DNA from: Thalassospira tepidiphila MCCC 1A03514
GTDB lineage: Bacteria; Pseudomonadota; Alphaproteobacteria; Rhodospirillales; Thalassospiraceae
Length of the DNA stretch: 64,000 nucleotides
Reading direction: 5' to 3'
Assembly (NCBI RefSeq): GCF_001662875.1
Contig: NZ_JPVZ01000004.1
Coordinates: 186,001 to 250,000, forward strand
Under the pieces are notes generated by a model. It saw nothing but the letters and a program-made list of their open reading frames with translations, had not been told where the DNA came from and did not search any database. How positions within the stretch are numbered: position 1 is the stretch's first letter; each line of letters begins with the position of its first letter. A program made the position numbers and the translations under genes. Positions 28,118 through 37,806 of the stretch are shown piece by piece.

Positions 28118-28849
28118 ATGCTTCTTAAAAAACACCATATCGTAGAAAAGAACGTCTTCTTTCTGATCCTTGGTATTTTCCTGACCATCATCATCGGCGG
28201 TATCGTTGAGATTGTACCGTTGTTCACGATGGAACAGACCATTGAGAAAGTGGAAGGTGTCCGTCCCTATTCACCACTCGAACAGGCCGGTCGTAACATC
28301 TATCTCCGCGAAGGTTGCTATAACTGCCATTCCCAGCAGATCCGTCCGTTCCGTGACGAGGTCGAACGTTATGGCCATTACAGCCTTGCAGCAGAATCGA
28401 TGTATGACCATCCGTTCCAGTGGGGGTCAAAACGAACCGGTCCGGATCTGGCACGTGTCGGCGGAAAATATTCCAACGCATGGCATGTGGCCCACCTGAT
28501 TGACCCGCGCGCTGTTGTGCCGGAATCGATCATGCCGGGTTATCCATTCCTGGCGGAACGCAAACTGAATTTCGATGACGCTCAGGCACATCTCGAGACC
28601 CTCAAGATGGTAGGTGTCCCCTACACAGACGAGATGATCGAGGCAGCCAAGGCAGACCTGTATCTGCAGGCCAGCGAGGATGCGGCCTATGATGATGATT
28701 TCCTCGCGCGCTATCCGAATGCGGCAACAGGTGACTTTGACGGCAACCCGGCAGAACTGACCGAAATGGATGCGCTTGTCGCATACCTGCAGGTCCTGGG
28801 CCGGATGGTCGACTTCACCACCTACAACCCGCAGATGAACCTGCGCTAA
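28118..28849 (+). CDS. ccoO: cbb3-type cytochrome c oxidase subunit II (mono-heme)
   Basis: A 243-aa membrane-anchored cytochrome c with one N-terminal helix (residues about 10-35) and one heme site CYNCH in [14 protein letters not shown] methionine after PESIM is the probable axial ligand. It passes electrons toward CcoN. The gene lies 14 nt after ccoN and is preceded by a purine-rich ribosome site. Confidence 0.96.
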   Translation: MLLKKHHIVEKNVFFLILGIFLTIIIGGIVEIVPLFTMEQTIEKVEGVRPYSPLEQAGRNIYLREGCYNCHSQQIRPFRDEVERYGHYSLAAESMYDHPFQWGSKRTGPDLARVGGKYSNAWHVAHLIDPRAVVPESIMPGYPFLAERKLNFDDAQAHLETLKMVGVPYTDEMIEAAKADLYLQASEDAAYDDDFLARYPNAATGDFDGNPAELTEMDALVAYLQVLGRMVDFTTYNPQMNLR

Positions 28850-28864
28850 TGCAAGGGGATCGTC

Positions 28865-29026
28865 ATGGAATTCTTTACGCAACTCGCTGACTTTTTCCGC
28901 CCTCTGTGGGGTCTGTGGCTGATGCTGCTGTTCGGCGCGATTATTGCCTGGGTCATGTGGCCAAGCAAAAAGCGCAACAAGGACATGGAATCGCATGCGC
29001 AGATCCCCTTCCGGGATCAGGATTGA
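28865..29026 (+). CDS. ccoQ: cbb3-type oxidase small subunit
   Basis: A 53-aa protein with a single membrane helix (WGLWLMLLFGAIIAWVMW) followed by a basic patch (PSKKRNKD) and ending PFRDQD. Size, position between ccoO and ccoP and the tryptophan-rich helix identify CcoQ, which stabilises the oxidase. Spacing is 15 nt on each side. Confidence 0.92.
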   Translation: MEFFTQLADFFRPLWGLWLMLLFGAIIAWVMWPSKKRNKDMESHAQIPFRDQD

Positions 29027-29041
29027 GGGGAGAACAGAGCA

Positions 29042-29914
29042 ATGTCGACAAAAGTCGAGAAAGATCAGGTATCGGGCACAGATACCACCGGTCATGAATG
29101 GGATGGCATCAAGGAACTGAATACTCCGCTGCCGTCCTGGTGGGTCTATGTCTTCTGGATCACCGTCATCTGGTCTGTTGGTTACTGGGTGGTTTACCCG
29201 TCCTGGCCGACTGCCAATGACTACCTCAAAGGTATGTTTGGCACCACCAACCGTACCGAACTGCACGAAACCATGGCCAGTGTTGCGGCCGAACGTGCAC
29301 CTTACATGGAACGTCTGGCTGCCCTGGATGTATCGGAAATCGCCAATGACAGCGAACTTCTGAACTTCTCCATGGCTGGTGGCAAGGCCGTTTTCGCCGA
29401 TAACTGCGCACCGTGCCACGGCACCGGTGGTTCGGGTAACCCGGGCTTCCCGTCGCTTCAGGACGATGCGTGGCTTTGGGGCGGGACGCTTGATGCCATC
29501 AACCAGACACTGCATGTCGGCGTGCGCTGGGATGCCAATGAAGATACCCGCTTCAATGATATGCCGGCATTTGGGCGTGACGAACTGCTTGAACGCGACC
29601 AGATCGAAGATGTGGTTCAATATGTTCTGTCCTTCACGGACCGTGCAACTGACGCCGCTGCTGCCGATCGCGGTGCGGTGGTCTTTGAGGAAAACTGCGC
29701 TTCTTGCCACGGTGACGATGCCAAAGGCATTCAAGATCTCGGTGCACCGAACCTGACGGACGCCATCTGGCTCTATGGTGGTTCGAAAGAAACCATCACC
29801 GAAACGGTCATGAATTCCCGTCGCGGCGTCATGCCGGCATGGGAAGGCCGTCTGGACGAAGAAACCATCAAAATGCTGACGGTTTATGTCCACTCGCTCG
29901 GTGGCGGCCAGTAA
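29042..29914 (+). CDS. ccoP: cbb3-type cytochrome c oxidase subunit III (di-heme)
   Basis: A 290-aa di-heme cytochrome c. The N-terminal anchor helix lies at about residues 33-55 (WWVYVFWITVIWSVGYWVV). Two heme sites are CAPCH and CASCH, and both cytochrome domains carry the MPAF/MPAW-type methionine region. Electrons enter the oxidase here from soluble cytochromes. A GAGGGGAGA ribosome site precedes the ATG, and a terminator follows. Confidence 0.96.
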   Translation: MSTKVEKDQVSGTDTTGHEWDGIKELNTPLPSWWVYVFWITVIWSVGYWVVYPSWPTANDYLKGMFGTTNRTELHETMASVAAERAPYMERLAALDVSEIANDSELLNFSMAGGKAVFADNCAPCHGTGGSGNPGFPSLQDDAWLWGGTLDAINQTLHVGVRWDANEDTRFNDMPAFGRDELLERDQIEDVVQYVLSFTDRATDAAAADRGAVVFEENCASCHGDDAKGIQDLGAPNLTDAIWLYGGSKETITETVMNSRRGVMPAWEGRLDEETIKMLTVYVHSLGGGQ

Positions 29915-29939
29915 GTCCGCGTTCAAATACAACTTTTCC

Positions 29940-29975
29940 AAAAAGGCCCGTGATTTGTAATCGCGGGCCTTTTTC
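29940..29975 (+). terminator. Rho-independent terminator after ccoP
   Basis: AAAAAGGCCCG pairs with CGGGCCTTTTT around a loop of about 13 nt; the T-run continues as TTTTTCTTT. It separates ccoNOQP from ccoGHIS. Confidence 0.85.
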
Positions 29976-30025
29976 TTTACCGGGCGGCTCACCCACAACA
30001 ATTCATACCAATATCGGCTAATAAA

Positions 30026-30039
30026 TTGACATGTGTCAT
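30026..30039 (+). promoter_or_regulatory. FNR-like box upstream of ccoG
   Basis: TTGACATGTGTCAT is a near-perfect 5-4-5 dyad (one mismatch at the end). TATTTT at 30062-30067 is correctly spaced as a -10, predicting a start near 30074 and a leader of about 140 nt. Confidence 0.6.
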
Positions 30040-30214
30040 GGTGAGCAAGCCGGGTCTCTCGTATTTTCTGCCTGAGATTTGAATAATTAGAGTTTGCTCT
30101 GCAAAGCTGCCAGAAACCCAAGTTCTCCTGACAGACCAACCTTCAAAGCGACTGGCGGGTTCGCCCCGCACAGAGAGCAGTCGCAAGGTTCAGAGCAACA
30201 ACCAGGTAGCGAAC

Positions 30215-31720
30215 ATGGCCATGTCCACTTTGCAGCAACCAGATATCGAACCCAAAAACGTCCCGCACATCGTCGACGAGGGCGATTACGATGAAGTCCC
30301 GCTTTATAAAAAACGCGACAAAGTCTATCCGAAGCGCGTCTCAGGACGTTTCCGGAACCTGAAGTGGTTTGCGCTGATTGCACTTCTGGGCATTTACTGG
30401 GTCGTGCCTTGGCTGCGCTGGGATCGTGGGCCAAGCGCACCGGATCAGGCCGTTCTGATCGATATGGATCTGGGGCGTGCCTATTTCTTCTTCATCGAAA
30501 TCTGGCCACAGGAAGTCTATTACATCACCGGCATCCTGATCATGGCCGCTGTGGGCTTGTTCCTCGCAACCTCCCTTTTCGGGCGTATCTGGTGTGGCTA
30601 TGCCTGCCCGCAGACGGTGTGGACGGATCTGTTCATGCTGGTTGAACGTTATATTCAGGGCGACCGCAACGCCCGTGTCCGCCTCGACAAATCGAAATGG
30701 ACGCTGGAAAAAATCTGGAAAATCAGTGCAACGCATCTGGCATGGATCGTCATTTCCATGGCGACCGGTGGTGCTTTTGTCCTGTATTTCCATGACGCCC
30801 CGACCGTGATGGTCGATATCTTCACCGCCAATGCAACCTTTGGCACATATGTCACCATCGCATTCCTGACGGGCTCGACTTACCTTCTGGCAGGTTGGGC
30901 ACGTGAACAGGTTTGCACCTATATGTGCCCGTGGCCGCGCTTCCAGTCCGCCATGCTTGATGATGAAAGCATGATCGTCACCTATGAAAGCTGGCGCGGT
31001 GAAACACGTGGTCCGATCAAACGTAAAAACCTTATGCGCGGCGAAGTGCCCGAAACCGGCCACTGCATCGACTGCCACGCCTGTGTAAACGTTTGCCCGA
31101 CCGGCATCGATATCCGCGACGGCTTGCAACTGGAGTGCATTGGCTGTGGGCTGTGCATCGATGCCTGCAACGAGATGATGGACAAGGTCGGATTCCCGCG
31201 CGATCTGGTTCGGTTCGACTCGGTCCAGAACTCCCAGCTTCGTTCACAGGGCAAGGCGACCCGCGTGCGCATCATTCGCCCGCGCACAATCTTCTATTCA
31301 TTGCTGCTGGTGATCATTGCCGTGGTCATGATGTTTGGTCTGGCCAACCGTTCGGTGCTTGAGCTCAATGTTCTGCGCGACCGTAACCCGCTGTTCGTCG
31401 CCCTGTCTGATGGTGACGTGCGCAACGGCTATACCCTTAAGGTTCTCAACAAGGAACAGGCAGAAAAAACCTATGTTCTGTCGCTTGAAGGGATTGACGC
31501 AACTGATTTCCAGATCATCGGCCTGACCCCGAACCAGGACGGCACCTATGATCTGGACGTGGCCCCGGACCGGGTCGGCAGTTTCCGTGTCTTTGTGGCA
31601 GCTGATCCCCAAACACTTGATGGTAAATCGACACCATTTGAATTCACGGTGACCGATAAGGAAACCGGTAACACCGAAACATATGATACAGTGTTCGCCG
31701 GTCCGGAAAACGACCGCTGA
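30215..31720 (+). CDS. ccoG: cbb3 oxidase accessory ferredoxin-type membrane protein
   Basis: A 501-aa protein (FixG/RdxA). Membrane helices near residues 50-70, 100-120, 170-190 and 350-375 surround a cytoplasmic ferredoxin region with two cluster motifs: CIDCHACVNVCPTG and CIGCGLCIDAC. Further cysteines lie in WCGYACPQT and CTYMCPWPR. A C-terminal immunoglobulin-like domain ends the protein. CcoG is thought to reduce copper during cbb3 assembly. First gene of ccoGHIS, with an FNR-like box upstream. Confidence 0.95.
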   Translation: MAMSTLQQPDIEPKNVPHIVDEGDYDEVPLYKKRDKVYPKRVSGRFRNLKWFALIALLGIYWVVPWLRWDRGPSAPDQAVLIDMDLGRAYFFFIEIWPQEVYYITGILIMAAVGLFLATSLFGRIWCGYACPQTVWTDLFMLVERYIQGDRNARVRLDKSKWTLEKIWKISATHLAWIVISMATGGAFVLYFHDAPTVMVDIFTANATFGTYVTIAFLTGSTYLLAGWAREQVCTYMCPWPRFQSAMLDDESMIVTYESWRGETRGPIKRKNLMRGEVPETGHCIDCHACVNVCPTGIDIRDGLQLECIGCGLCIDACNEMMDKVGFPRDLVRFDSVQNSQLRSQGKATRVRIIRPRTIFYSLLLVIIAVVMMFGLANRSVLELNVLRDRNPLFVALSDGDVRNGYTLKVLNKEQAEKTYVLSLEGIDATDFQIIGLTPNQDGTYDLDVAPDRVGSFRVFVAADPQTLDGKSTPFEFTVTDKETGNTETYDTVFAGPENDR

Positions 31721-31752
31721 TCGCAGACGCGTTTCAGTTCAGGAGACAAGAT

Positions 31753-32271
31753 ATGGCAATGCAGATGACATCACCTTCCACAGATCAGAATGGCCCGCGC
31801 AAGTCGGATCGTTGGATTCCGTGGTATTTTGTCGGCGGCTTCGCCGTCATGCTGATTGCCAATATCTCGTTGATCACCTTTTCGATGACCAGCTGGAATG
31901 GCCTTGTGACCAAACATGCCTTCGAAGAGGGCAACAACTATAACGCGGCCATTTCCGGTGCTGCCCGTCAGGAAGAACTTGGCTGGCGCAGCAAACTTAG
32001 TGTCGATGGTGTCATTGATCAAAACGGCACCATCAACGTCCTGTTCCGCGACAAAGATTCCAACCCGATCACCGGGGCGAAAATGTCCATTGTGATGTCG
32101 CGGGCAGACCGTGATGATCTTGATACCACCATCGCGATGGCCGAAATCGCACCGGGTGAATATCGTGCAAGTGCTGCCTTCCCGGTTTATGGTCGTTGGC
32201 AATTGCGCACCATCGCCAATGCGATGGGGGATGATTATCAAACTGTCGAGTATGTCGTCGTAAATCCATGA
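31753..32271 (+). CDS. ccoH: cbb3 assembly protein FixH/CcoH
   Basis: A 172-aa FixH-type protein with one N-terminal membrane helix (residues about 22-45, WIPWYFVGGFAVMLIA) and a periplasmic domain including AAISGAARQEELGW, a FixH hallmark. It is needed for stable assembly of the oxidase. The start follows CAGGAGA, and its stop overlaps the ccoI start (ATGA), so the two are translationally coupled. Confidence 0.9.
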   Translation: MAMQMTSPSTDQNGPRKSDRWIPWYFVGGFAVMLIANISLITFSMTSWNGLVTKHAFEEGNNYNAAISGAARQEELGWRSKLSVDGVIDQNGTINVLFRDKDSNPITGAKMSIVMSRADRDDLDTTIAMAEIAPGEYRASAAFPVYGRWQLRTIANAMGDDYQTVEYVVVNP

Positions 32272-34691
32272 ACGTCGCCCTTCAGCCCTGTCGCCATTGC
32301 GGCGAACCGGTGACAGCCATGTCACCTGCCGCGCCCGACTTTTGTTGTGCCGGGTGTGCTGGTGCCTTTGAGCTATTGGGCGAAATGGGGCTGACATCCT
32401 ATTACAACCGACGCGCATTTGATCCCAAGGTCCGGGCCCTTCGCCCGGACGAAGACGAAATCGCAAGCTTTGATTTCACCGAACTGGCCAGCACCGATAC
32501 TGACGGCCATCATCATCTGAACCTGATGGTCGATGGCATCCATTGCGCCGCCTGTGTCTGGCTGATCGAAACCCTGCTGCAACGAAACAGTGCCGTGTTG
32601 CAGGCCCGGGTCAATATGACGACACGCCGCCTTCGCCTGAGCTGGCAAGGCGATATTTCCGATATCGAAGACATCATTCGCCCGGTCATGCAGATGGGCT
32701 ATCGCCTGATCCCGTTTGATCCGGCTGCCCTTGAACAGGCAACAACATCGCGCAACAAGGAATTGCTGCGCTGTCTGGCGGTTGCCGGGTTTGCAGCCGG
32801 GAACGTGATGTTGCTGTCGGTCTCGGTCTGGGCCGGGTATTTTCAGGGCATGGGCGGGGCGACCCGCGATCTGTTTCACTGGATATCGGCCCTGATCGCA
32901 CTGCCAGCCGCGGCCTATGCCGGATTGCCGTTTTATCGATCCGCCCTTGGGGCCATTCGCAATCGTCGCGTCAATATGGATGTGCCGATCAGTCTGGGCG
33001 TCATTCTGGCACTTGGCATGAGCTTGGCACAAACCATTCGCGGCGAACCGCATGCCTATTTCGACAGTGCGATTACCCTTTTATTCTTCCTTCTAATCGG
33101 GCGCTATCTTGATGGTCGTGCGCGCGGGCAGGCACGCTCGGCGGCTGAACATCTTCTGTCGCTTAATGCCCGCTCGATCACCGTGATTGAACCTGATGGT
33201 ACGCGGCGCCTGATCGCACCGCAAAAGGCCACACCGGGCATGATCGTTCTGGCTGCGGCCGGTGAACGGATCGGCATCGATGGCAAGGTGATCGACGGCC
33301 AATCTGATGTCGACACCAGCATCATTACCGGTGAAAGCATCCCCGTCCTGACCCGTCCGGGCACCACCGTATTTGCTGGAACCACCAATATTTCCGCCCC
33401 GCTTCGTATCGAAGTCACGGCAACCGGTGGCAATACGTTGCTTTCGGAAATCGTGCGCCTGATGGAAAATGCCGAACAGGGCCGTGCCAAGTATGTCGCC
33501 ATTGCTGATCGGGTTGCAAAGGCCTATGCGCCGGTTGTTCATACCTTGTCGCTGGCGACCTTCATCGGCTGGTGGCTGATTGGTGGGATTGGCTGGCAGG
33601 ATGCGCTGATGAACGCCATCGCCGTTCTGATCATTACCTGTCCCTGTGCGCTGGCGCTTGCGGTTCCGGTGGTTCAGGTGATTGCCACCGGGCGTCTGTT
33701 GCGTGCGGGCATTCTTGTCAAATCGGCAACCGCCCTTGAACGACTGACCAAGATCACCGGCATCATTTTCGATAAAACCGGCACATTGACCACGGGCAAA
33801 CCCGAACTGGTCGGCCAGCCACAGCAAGACAAACTGATGCTTGCCGCCGGTATGGCCGCCAACAGCAATCATCCGTTATCCCGCGCACTGGTGCGTGCCG
33901 CCGGAAACGTGCCCCCGCAAACCAATGTTACCGAACAAGCAGGTCTCGGCCTGATGATGCAGGGTCCCGCGGGTCCGATCCGGCTTGGCAGTCGTGCTTT
34001 CTGCGATGTTGCCGAAAACGCCGATGTACCATCCGATATTACCGGGCCGGAACTGTGGCTATCTGAACCCGGCATTGCCCCAACCCGGTTTGTCTTCCGC
34101 GATACGATGCGCAGCGACGCACCCGAAGTGATCGACACCCTGCGCACGCGTGGCTTTGAGATGACCCTGCTGTCGGGCGACCGCGAAAGCACCGTGCGCC
34201 AGCTTGCCGAAACACTTGGCATTACCAACTGGATGGCACGGATGTCGCCGACCGAAAAAGCCAACCATATTCAGGCCCGCGCTGATCGCGGCAACCATGA
34301 TTTGATGGTCGGCGATGGCATCAACGACGCACCGGCCCTTGCCGCCGCCCACGCATCAATGTCCCCGGCGACGGCTGCTGAAATTTCGCAAAATGCGGCC
34401 GATATCGTGTTTCAGGGTGATCGGCTTGGCGCCGTGATCGAGGCAATTGATGTCGCGCGCAAGGCTGATCGACTTGTCCGTCAAAATTTTGCCCTGTCCT
34501 TTGCCTATAACGTGATCACGATCCCGCTGGCGGTATCAGGGTTTGTCACCCCGCTTTTTGCGGCAATCGCCATGTCATCCTCATCCCTGATTGTGATCGC
34601 CAATGCCTTGCGTTTACACGCAAAATCGGGCAAGTCTGACGGGGTCGGCATCAAACCGGCGACCACGTTGTCGCAGCAGGCAGGGATATAA
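32268..34691 (+). CDS. ccoI: cbb3-associated copper P-type ATPase
   Basis: An 807-aa P1B-type ATPase (FixI). The N-terminus carries a cysteine-rich motif (CRHCGEPV, then CCAGCAG) and an HMA domain with GIHCAACVWLIE. Membrane helices contain the copper motif CPC in ITCPCALALAVP. The phosphorylation site is DKTGTLTTGKPE and the hinge GDGINDAPALAAA. It exports copper to the periplasm for insertion into CcoN, in contrast to CopA, which mainly detoxifies. The gene order with ccoH and ccoS supports this call. Confidence 0.96.
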   Translation: MNVALQPCRHCGEPVTAMSPAAPDFCCAGCAGAFELLGEMGLTSYYNRRAFDPKVRALRPDEDEIASFDFTELASTDTDGHHHLNLMVDGIHCAACVWLIETLLQRNSAVLQARVNMTTRRLRLSWQGDISDIEDIIRPVMQMGYRLIPFDPAALEQATTSRNKELLRCLAVAGFAAGNVMLLSVSVWAGYFQGMGGATRDLFHWISALIALPAAAYAGLPFYRSALGAIRNRRVNMDVPISLGVILALGMSLAQTIRGEPHAYFDSAITLLFFLLIGRYLDGRARGQARSAAEHLLSLNARSITVIEPDGTRRLIAPQKATPGMIVLAAAGERIGIDGKVIDGQSDVDTSIITGESIPVLTRPGTTVFAGTTNISAPLRIEVTATGGNTLLSEIVRLMENAEQGRAKYVAIADRVAKAYAPVVHTLSLATFIGWWLIGGIGWQDALMNAIAVLIITCPCALALAVPVVQVIATGRLLRAGILVKSATALERLTKITGIIFDKTGTLTTGKPELVGQPQQDKLMLAAGMAANSNHPLSRALVRAAGNVPPQTNVTEQAGLGLMMQGPAGPIRLGSRAFCDVAENADVPSDITGPELWLSEPGIAPTRFVFRDTMRSDAPEVIDTLRTRGFEMTLLSGDRESTVRQLAETLGITNWMARMSPTEKANHIQARADRGNHDLMVGDGINDAPALAAAHASMSPATAAEISQNAADIVFQGDRLGAVIEAIDVARKADRLVRQNFALSFAYNVITIPLAVSGFVTPLFAAIAMSSSSLIVIANALRLHAKSGKSDGVGIKPATTLSQQAGI

Positions 34692-34695
34692 TGCC

Positions 34696-34884
34696 ATGAG
34701 CAACCTCCTTCTCCTGATCCCGATTGCATTGTTTCTGGGCCTTCTGGGCCTCGGAGCCTTCTTGTGGTCGTTGCGTTCCGGGCAGTTTGACGATATGGAA
34801 GGTGCGGCAAATCGCATTCTGTTTGATGACGATGACGTCACGCCTCCGGGGAACTCAAAGAAGTTCCATCAAGGCGATAGTTAG
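34696..34884 (+). CDS. ccoS: cbb3 oxidase maturation protein CcoS
   Basis: A 62-aa protein with one N-terminal helix (LLLLIPIALFLGLLGLGAFLW), then the CcoS signature WSLRSGQFDDMEGAANRIL and an acidic tail. CcoS is required for cofactor insertion into the oxidase. It starts 4 nt after the ccoI stop. Confidence 0.92.
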   Translation: MSNLLLLIPIALFLGLLGLGAFLWSLRSGQFDDMEGAANRILFDDDDVTPPGNSKKFHQGDS

Positions 34885-34963
34885 AATTGCTTGAAACAGG
34901 GCTATCTCATCGGATAGATTTGTTTACAATCCGCCTACCGGGTCACCAGCATCGGAGTCTACG

Positions 34964-35662
34964 ATGGCAGTCCGCCCCCAAATCTGCGAAGCCTGTTCTA
35001 TCAAGGACTTAACTTTTTGCTCCGCATTGCATGGCGATGAACATGATCAGCTGCGTCAATTGCTTACGCATGCACATTATGACCCGCACACGACGATTTT
35101 CCACGAGGCAGAAGACGCAGACTACGTCTTCAACGTCACATCCGGCTCTGTAAAGCTGTATAAATTGCTCGGCGATGGTCGTCGTCAGATCACCGGTTTC
35201 CTGTTTGCCGGTGACTTTCTTGGCCTCGCTCTGAATGCCAATTACAGCTACACCGCCGAGGCGATTGAACCGGTAACCGCATGTCGGTTCCCGCGCCAGA
35301 AGCTGGAAAAACTGTTCGACAAGTTTCCGCATCTTGAAAAACGCATGCTGGGCATGGCGGTCGATGAACTGGCTGCCGCACAGGATCAGATGCTTCTGCT
35401 TGGCCGCAAGACGGCCAAGGAAAAGGTCGCATCCTTCCTGTTGATGCTGGCCCGCCGTCAGGAACACCGCGGCGAAAGCAGCGAGACCATCAACGTGCCC
35501 ATGAGCCGTTCCGACATTGCCGACTATCTGGGTCTGACCATTGAAACCGTGTCACGTACCCTGACCCAGTTGCGCAAGGAAGCAACGATCACGCTCAAGG
35601 ATAACCGCCATATCGAGGCGGTCGGTCTCGACATGCTTGAAGATCTTGCCGAAGGTCTGTGA
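34964..35662 (+). CDS. FNR-type oxygen-sensing transcriptional regulator (FnrL/AadR-like)
   Basis: A 232-aa Crp/Fnr regulator. Candidate [4Fe-4S] ligands are the N-terminal cysteines at residues 6, 9 and 17 (ICEACSIKDLTFC) plus the one in EPVTACRFP. The HTH SDIADYLGLTIETVSRTLTQL keeps the FNR recognition residues E, S and R, which read TTGAT half-sites. It should therefore bind the boxes at 26281, 26403 and 30026 and turn on ccoNOQP and ccoGHIS when oxygen falls. It lies directly after ccoS. Confidence 0.9.
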   Translation: MAVRPQICEACSIKDLTFCSALHGDEHDQLRQLLTHAHYDPHTTIFHEAEDADYVFNVTSGSVKLYKLLGDGRRQITGFLFAGDFLGLALNANYSYTAEAIEPVTACRFPRQKLEKLFDKFPHLEKRMLGMAVDELAAAQDQMLLLGRKTAKEKVASFLLMLARRQEHRGESSETINVPMSRSDIADYLGLTIETVSRTLTQLRKEATITLKDNRHIEAVGLDMLEDLAEGL

Positions 35663-35701
35663 TTTCTGCGTGCCTGTAATCGGCCAATAGCAATTTAGGA
35701 C

Positions 35702-35723
35702 GCTGATCCTTCGAACGATCAGC
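35702..35723. repeat. 22-bp near-perfect palindrome between the FNR-type gene and panB
   Basis: GCTGATC-CTTCGAAC-GATCAGC is a dyad with one mismatched base pair near the centre. No T-run follows. It could be a weak transcript-end hairpin or a protein-binding site for the panB promoter. The rest of 35663-35875 shows no gene. Confidence 0.45.
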
Positions 35724-35875
35724 CAAACCACGCCCGAAATCCCGATTATTGGCCAAATTGCCTATTTTGCGATTGCAAAAAAGGTTTCCCGATCGCGGTC
35801 ATGATATTGTAAACATGACCGCACGCTCGACAAAGATCGGGCAGAGAAATCCGGTTGTACCGGGGGAGAAACGTC

Positions 35876-36721
35876 ATGAGTGCCACCAGCAAAAAGATGG
35901 GCCGAACCTCCGTCCCAGAACTCCGTGCCCGTAAGGGCAAAGATCCGATTGTCTGCCTGACGGCCTATACCGCGCCGATGGCGCAACGCCTTGATGAACA
36001 TTGCGACCTGCTTCTGGTCGGTGATTCACTGGGCATGGTTGTCTATGGCATGGAAAGCACGCTTGCCGTGACCGTCGATATGATGGTCAACCATGGCAAG
36101 GCCGTGATGCGCGGATCAAAGAATGCCTGTGTTGTTGTTGATCTGCCCTTTGGCAGCTATCAGGAATCCAAGGAACAGGCGTTCCGCACGGCATCCCATA
36201 TTCTGGCTGAAACCGGCTGTGCCGCTGTCAAGCTTGAAGGCGGTGCCGAACTTGCCGAAACCATCGAATTTCTGACCATGCGCGGCGTGCCGGTCATGGC
36301 CCATATCGGCCTGATGCCCCAACAGGTCAACACCATGGGTGGCTTCAAAAGCCAAGGCCGTGACGAAGAAACCGCGCGCAAGACCCTTGCTGATGCCAAG
36401 GCGGTTGCCAAGGCCGGTGCCTTTTCGGTTGTCGTCGAAGGCACGGTTGAACCCGTCGCACGTCAGATCACCGAGGCCATCGACATCCCGACCATCGGCA
36501 TTGGTGCCTCGGTCGCCTGTGATGGGCAGGTTCTTGTCACCGAAGACATCCTCGGCCTGTTTTCCGACTTCACGCCGAAATTCGTCAAACGCTACGCCAA
36601 TCTTGGCGATGCGGTATCTGAGGCCGCCGGCCAATACGCCGACGAAGTGCGCACCCGTCAGTTCCCGACGGATGAACATTGCTTTGGGTTAGCGAAAAAA
36701 GGTAAGTTGCGCGCGGTCTGA
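35876..36721 (+). CDS. panB: 3-methyl-2-oxobutanoate hydroxymethyltransferase
   Basis: A 281-aa TIM-barrel enzyme making ketopantoate from 2-oxoisovalerate and methylene-tetrahydrofolate, the first step of pantothenate synthesis. Motifs include [34 protein letters not shown] and [15 protein letters not shown]. The start at 35876 has a GGGGGAG site; an open frame upstream to 35855 is not needed. panC follows 45 nt later. Confidence 0.96.
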   Translation: MSATSKKMGRTSVPELRARKGKDPIVCLTAYTAPMAQRLDEHCDLLLVGDSLGMVVYGMESTLAVTVDMMVNHGKAVMRGSKNACVVVDLPFGSYQESKEQAFRTASHILAETGCAAVKLEGGAELAETIEFLTMRGVPVMAHIGLMPQQVNTMGGFKSQGRDEETARKTLADAKAVAKAGAFSVVVEGTVEPVARQITEAIDIPTIGIGASVACDGQVLVTEDILGLFSDFTPKFVKRYANLGDAVSEAAGQYADEVRTRQFPTDEHCFGLAKKGKLRAV

Positions 36722-36766
36722 TCCAGACCGCCGCGATTTTCTGCAATCTTCGATACGACGAAAACG

Positions 36767-37624
36767 ATGTCCCTTACGACTGTTCACACTGTCGCTGATC
36801 TGCGCGCGACTGTTGCCAACTGGCGCGCCGAAGGCCTGCGTGTCGCCCTGGTTCCGACCATGGGCGCGCTTCATGATGGCCATATCAGCCTGACACATCT
36901 GGCCCGTGAACATGCAGACCGGGTGATCGTTTCGATTTTCGTCAATCCGACCCAGTTCGCCCCGAACGAGGATTTCGGCGCCTATCCCCGCACCCTGCCA
37001 GCCGATCAGAAACTGCTGGGTGACGCCGGGGTCGAGCTGTGCTTTGCCCCCTCGGTCGAGGAAATGTATCCCGACGGTTTTGCCACCAAGGTCTCTGTTG
37101 ATGGCGCGATGACCAATGTGCTGTGTGGGGCGGCACGGCCCGGCCACTTTGATGGCGTGGCACAGGTTGTGACCAAATTGCTGCTTCAGGCCCTGCCAGA
37201 TTGTGCGATTTTCGGACAAAAAGACTATCAGCAACTGATGGTCATCCGGCGCTTCAGCACGGATCTGAACATTCCGGTCGAGATCATCGGCGCAAAAATC
37301 CTGCGCGAAGATGACGGTCTGGCGATGTCATCGCGCAACCGCTATCTGACACCTGACGAACGTGCGATTGCCCCGACACTCAACAAGGTATTGGGCGACA
37401 TCACCGCCAAGGCCGCCACTGGTGCCGAACTTGGCCCGCTTCTGGCCAAGGGGCGCGAAGATATCCTGTCTGCCGGGTTTGATCCGATTGATTACCTTGA
37501 AGTCCGCGATGCCGATACGCTGGAACTGATCAGTGATACGGTGACAAAACCGGCCCGAATCTTTGTTGCTGCCCGGCTTGGCAAGGCGCGCCTGATTGAC
37601 AATCACGCGATTGAACCTGCGTAA
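36767..37624 (+). CDS. panC: Pantothenate synthetase
   Basis: A 285-aa ligase joining pantoate and beta-alanine with ATP. Nucleotidyltransferase motifs: VPTMGALHDGHISL (HIGH-type), NPTQF, GQKDYQQLMVI and the KMSKS-like region GLAMSSRN. It forms an operon with panB. No clear Shine-Dalgarno site precedes the ATG, which may be served by coupling to panB. Confidence 0.96.
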   Translation: MSLTTVHTVADLRATVANWRAEGLRVALVPTMGALHDGHISLTHLAREHADRVIVSIFVNPTQFAPNEDFGAYPRTLPADQKLLGDAGVELCFAPSVEEMYPDGFATKVSVDGAMTNVLCGAARPGHFDGVAQVVTKLLLQALPDCAIFGQKDYQQLMVIRRFSTDLNIPVEIIGAKILREDDGLAMSSRNRYLTPDERAIAPTLNKVLGDITAKAATGAELGPLLAKGREDILSAGFDPIDYLEVRDADTLELISDTVTKPARIFVAARLGKARLIDNHAIEPA

Positions 37625-37744
37625 TCCTCGGCATGAACCGGGCATGACTGCCGGTTAAACACCCGGGCACAGTGGCGGAATCACCGATTGCGCGCCAAAC
37701 AGGATGAAAAGCGCAGAATAACGCGCTTTTGCGCCCGATTGCGC

Positions 37745-37773
37745 TTGACTCCCCCCCCCTGATCCAATAAACC
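37745..37773 (+). promoter_or_regulatory. Candidate sigma-70 promoter upstream of ffh
   Basis: TTGACT (37745-37750) and TAAACC (37768-37773) are separated by 17 nt that include a run of nine C. A start near 37780 would give a leader of about 110 nt that contains the hairpin at 37807-37845. Confidence 0.45.
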
Positions 37774-37806
37774 CTCCCCACCAAAGGTCGCCCAAGAGGT
37801 GACTCC

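Noticed and set aside
28427..30139. 570-codon open frame opposite ccoO, ccoQ and ccoP
   Set aside because: It crosses three real cbb3 genes and a terminator on the other strand; no recognisable motif.
37750..37760. Run of nine C as a phase-variable tract
   Set aside because: It lies in a promoter spacer, is short, and there is no comparison to show length variation; kept only as a remark on the promoter.
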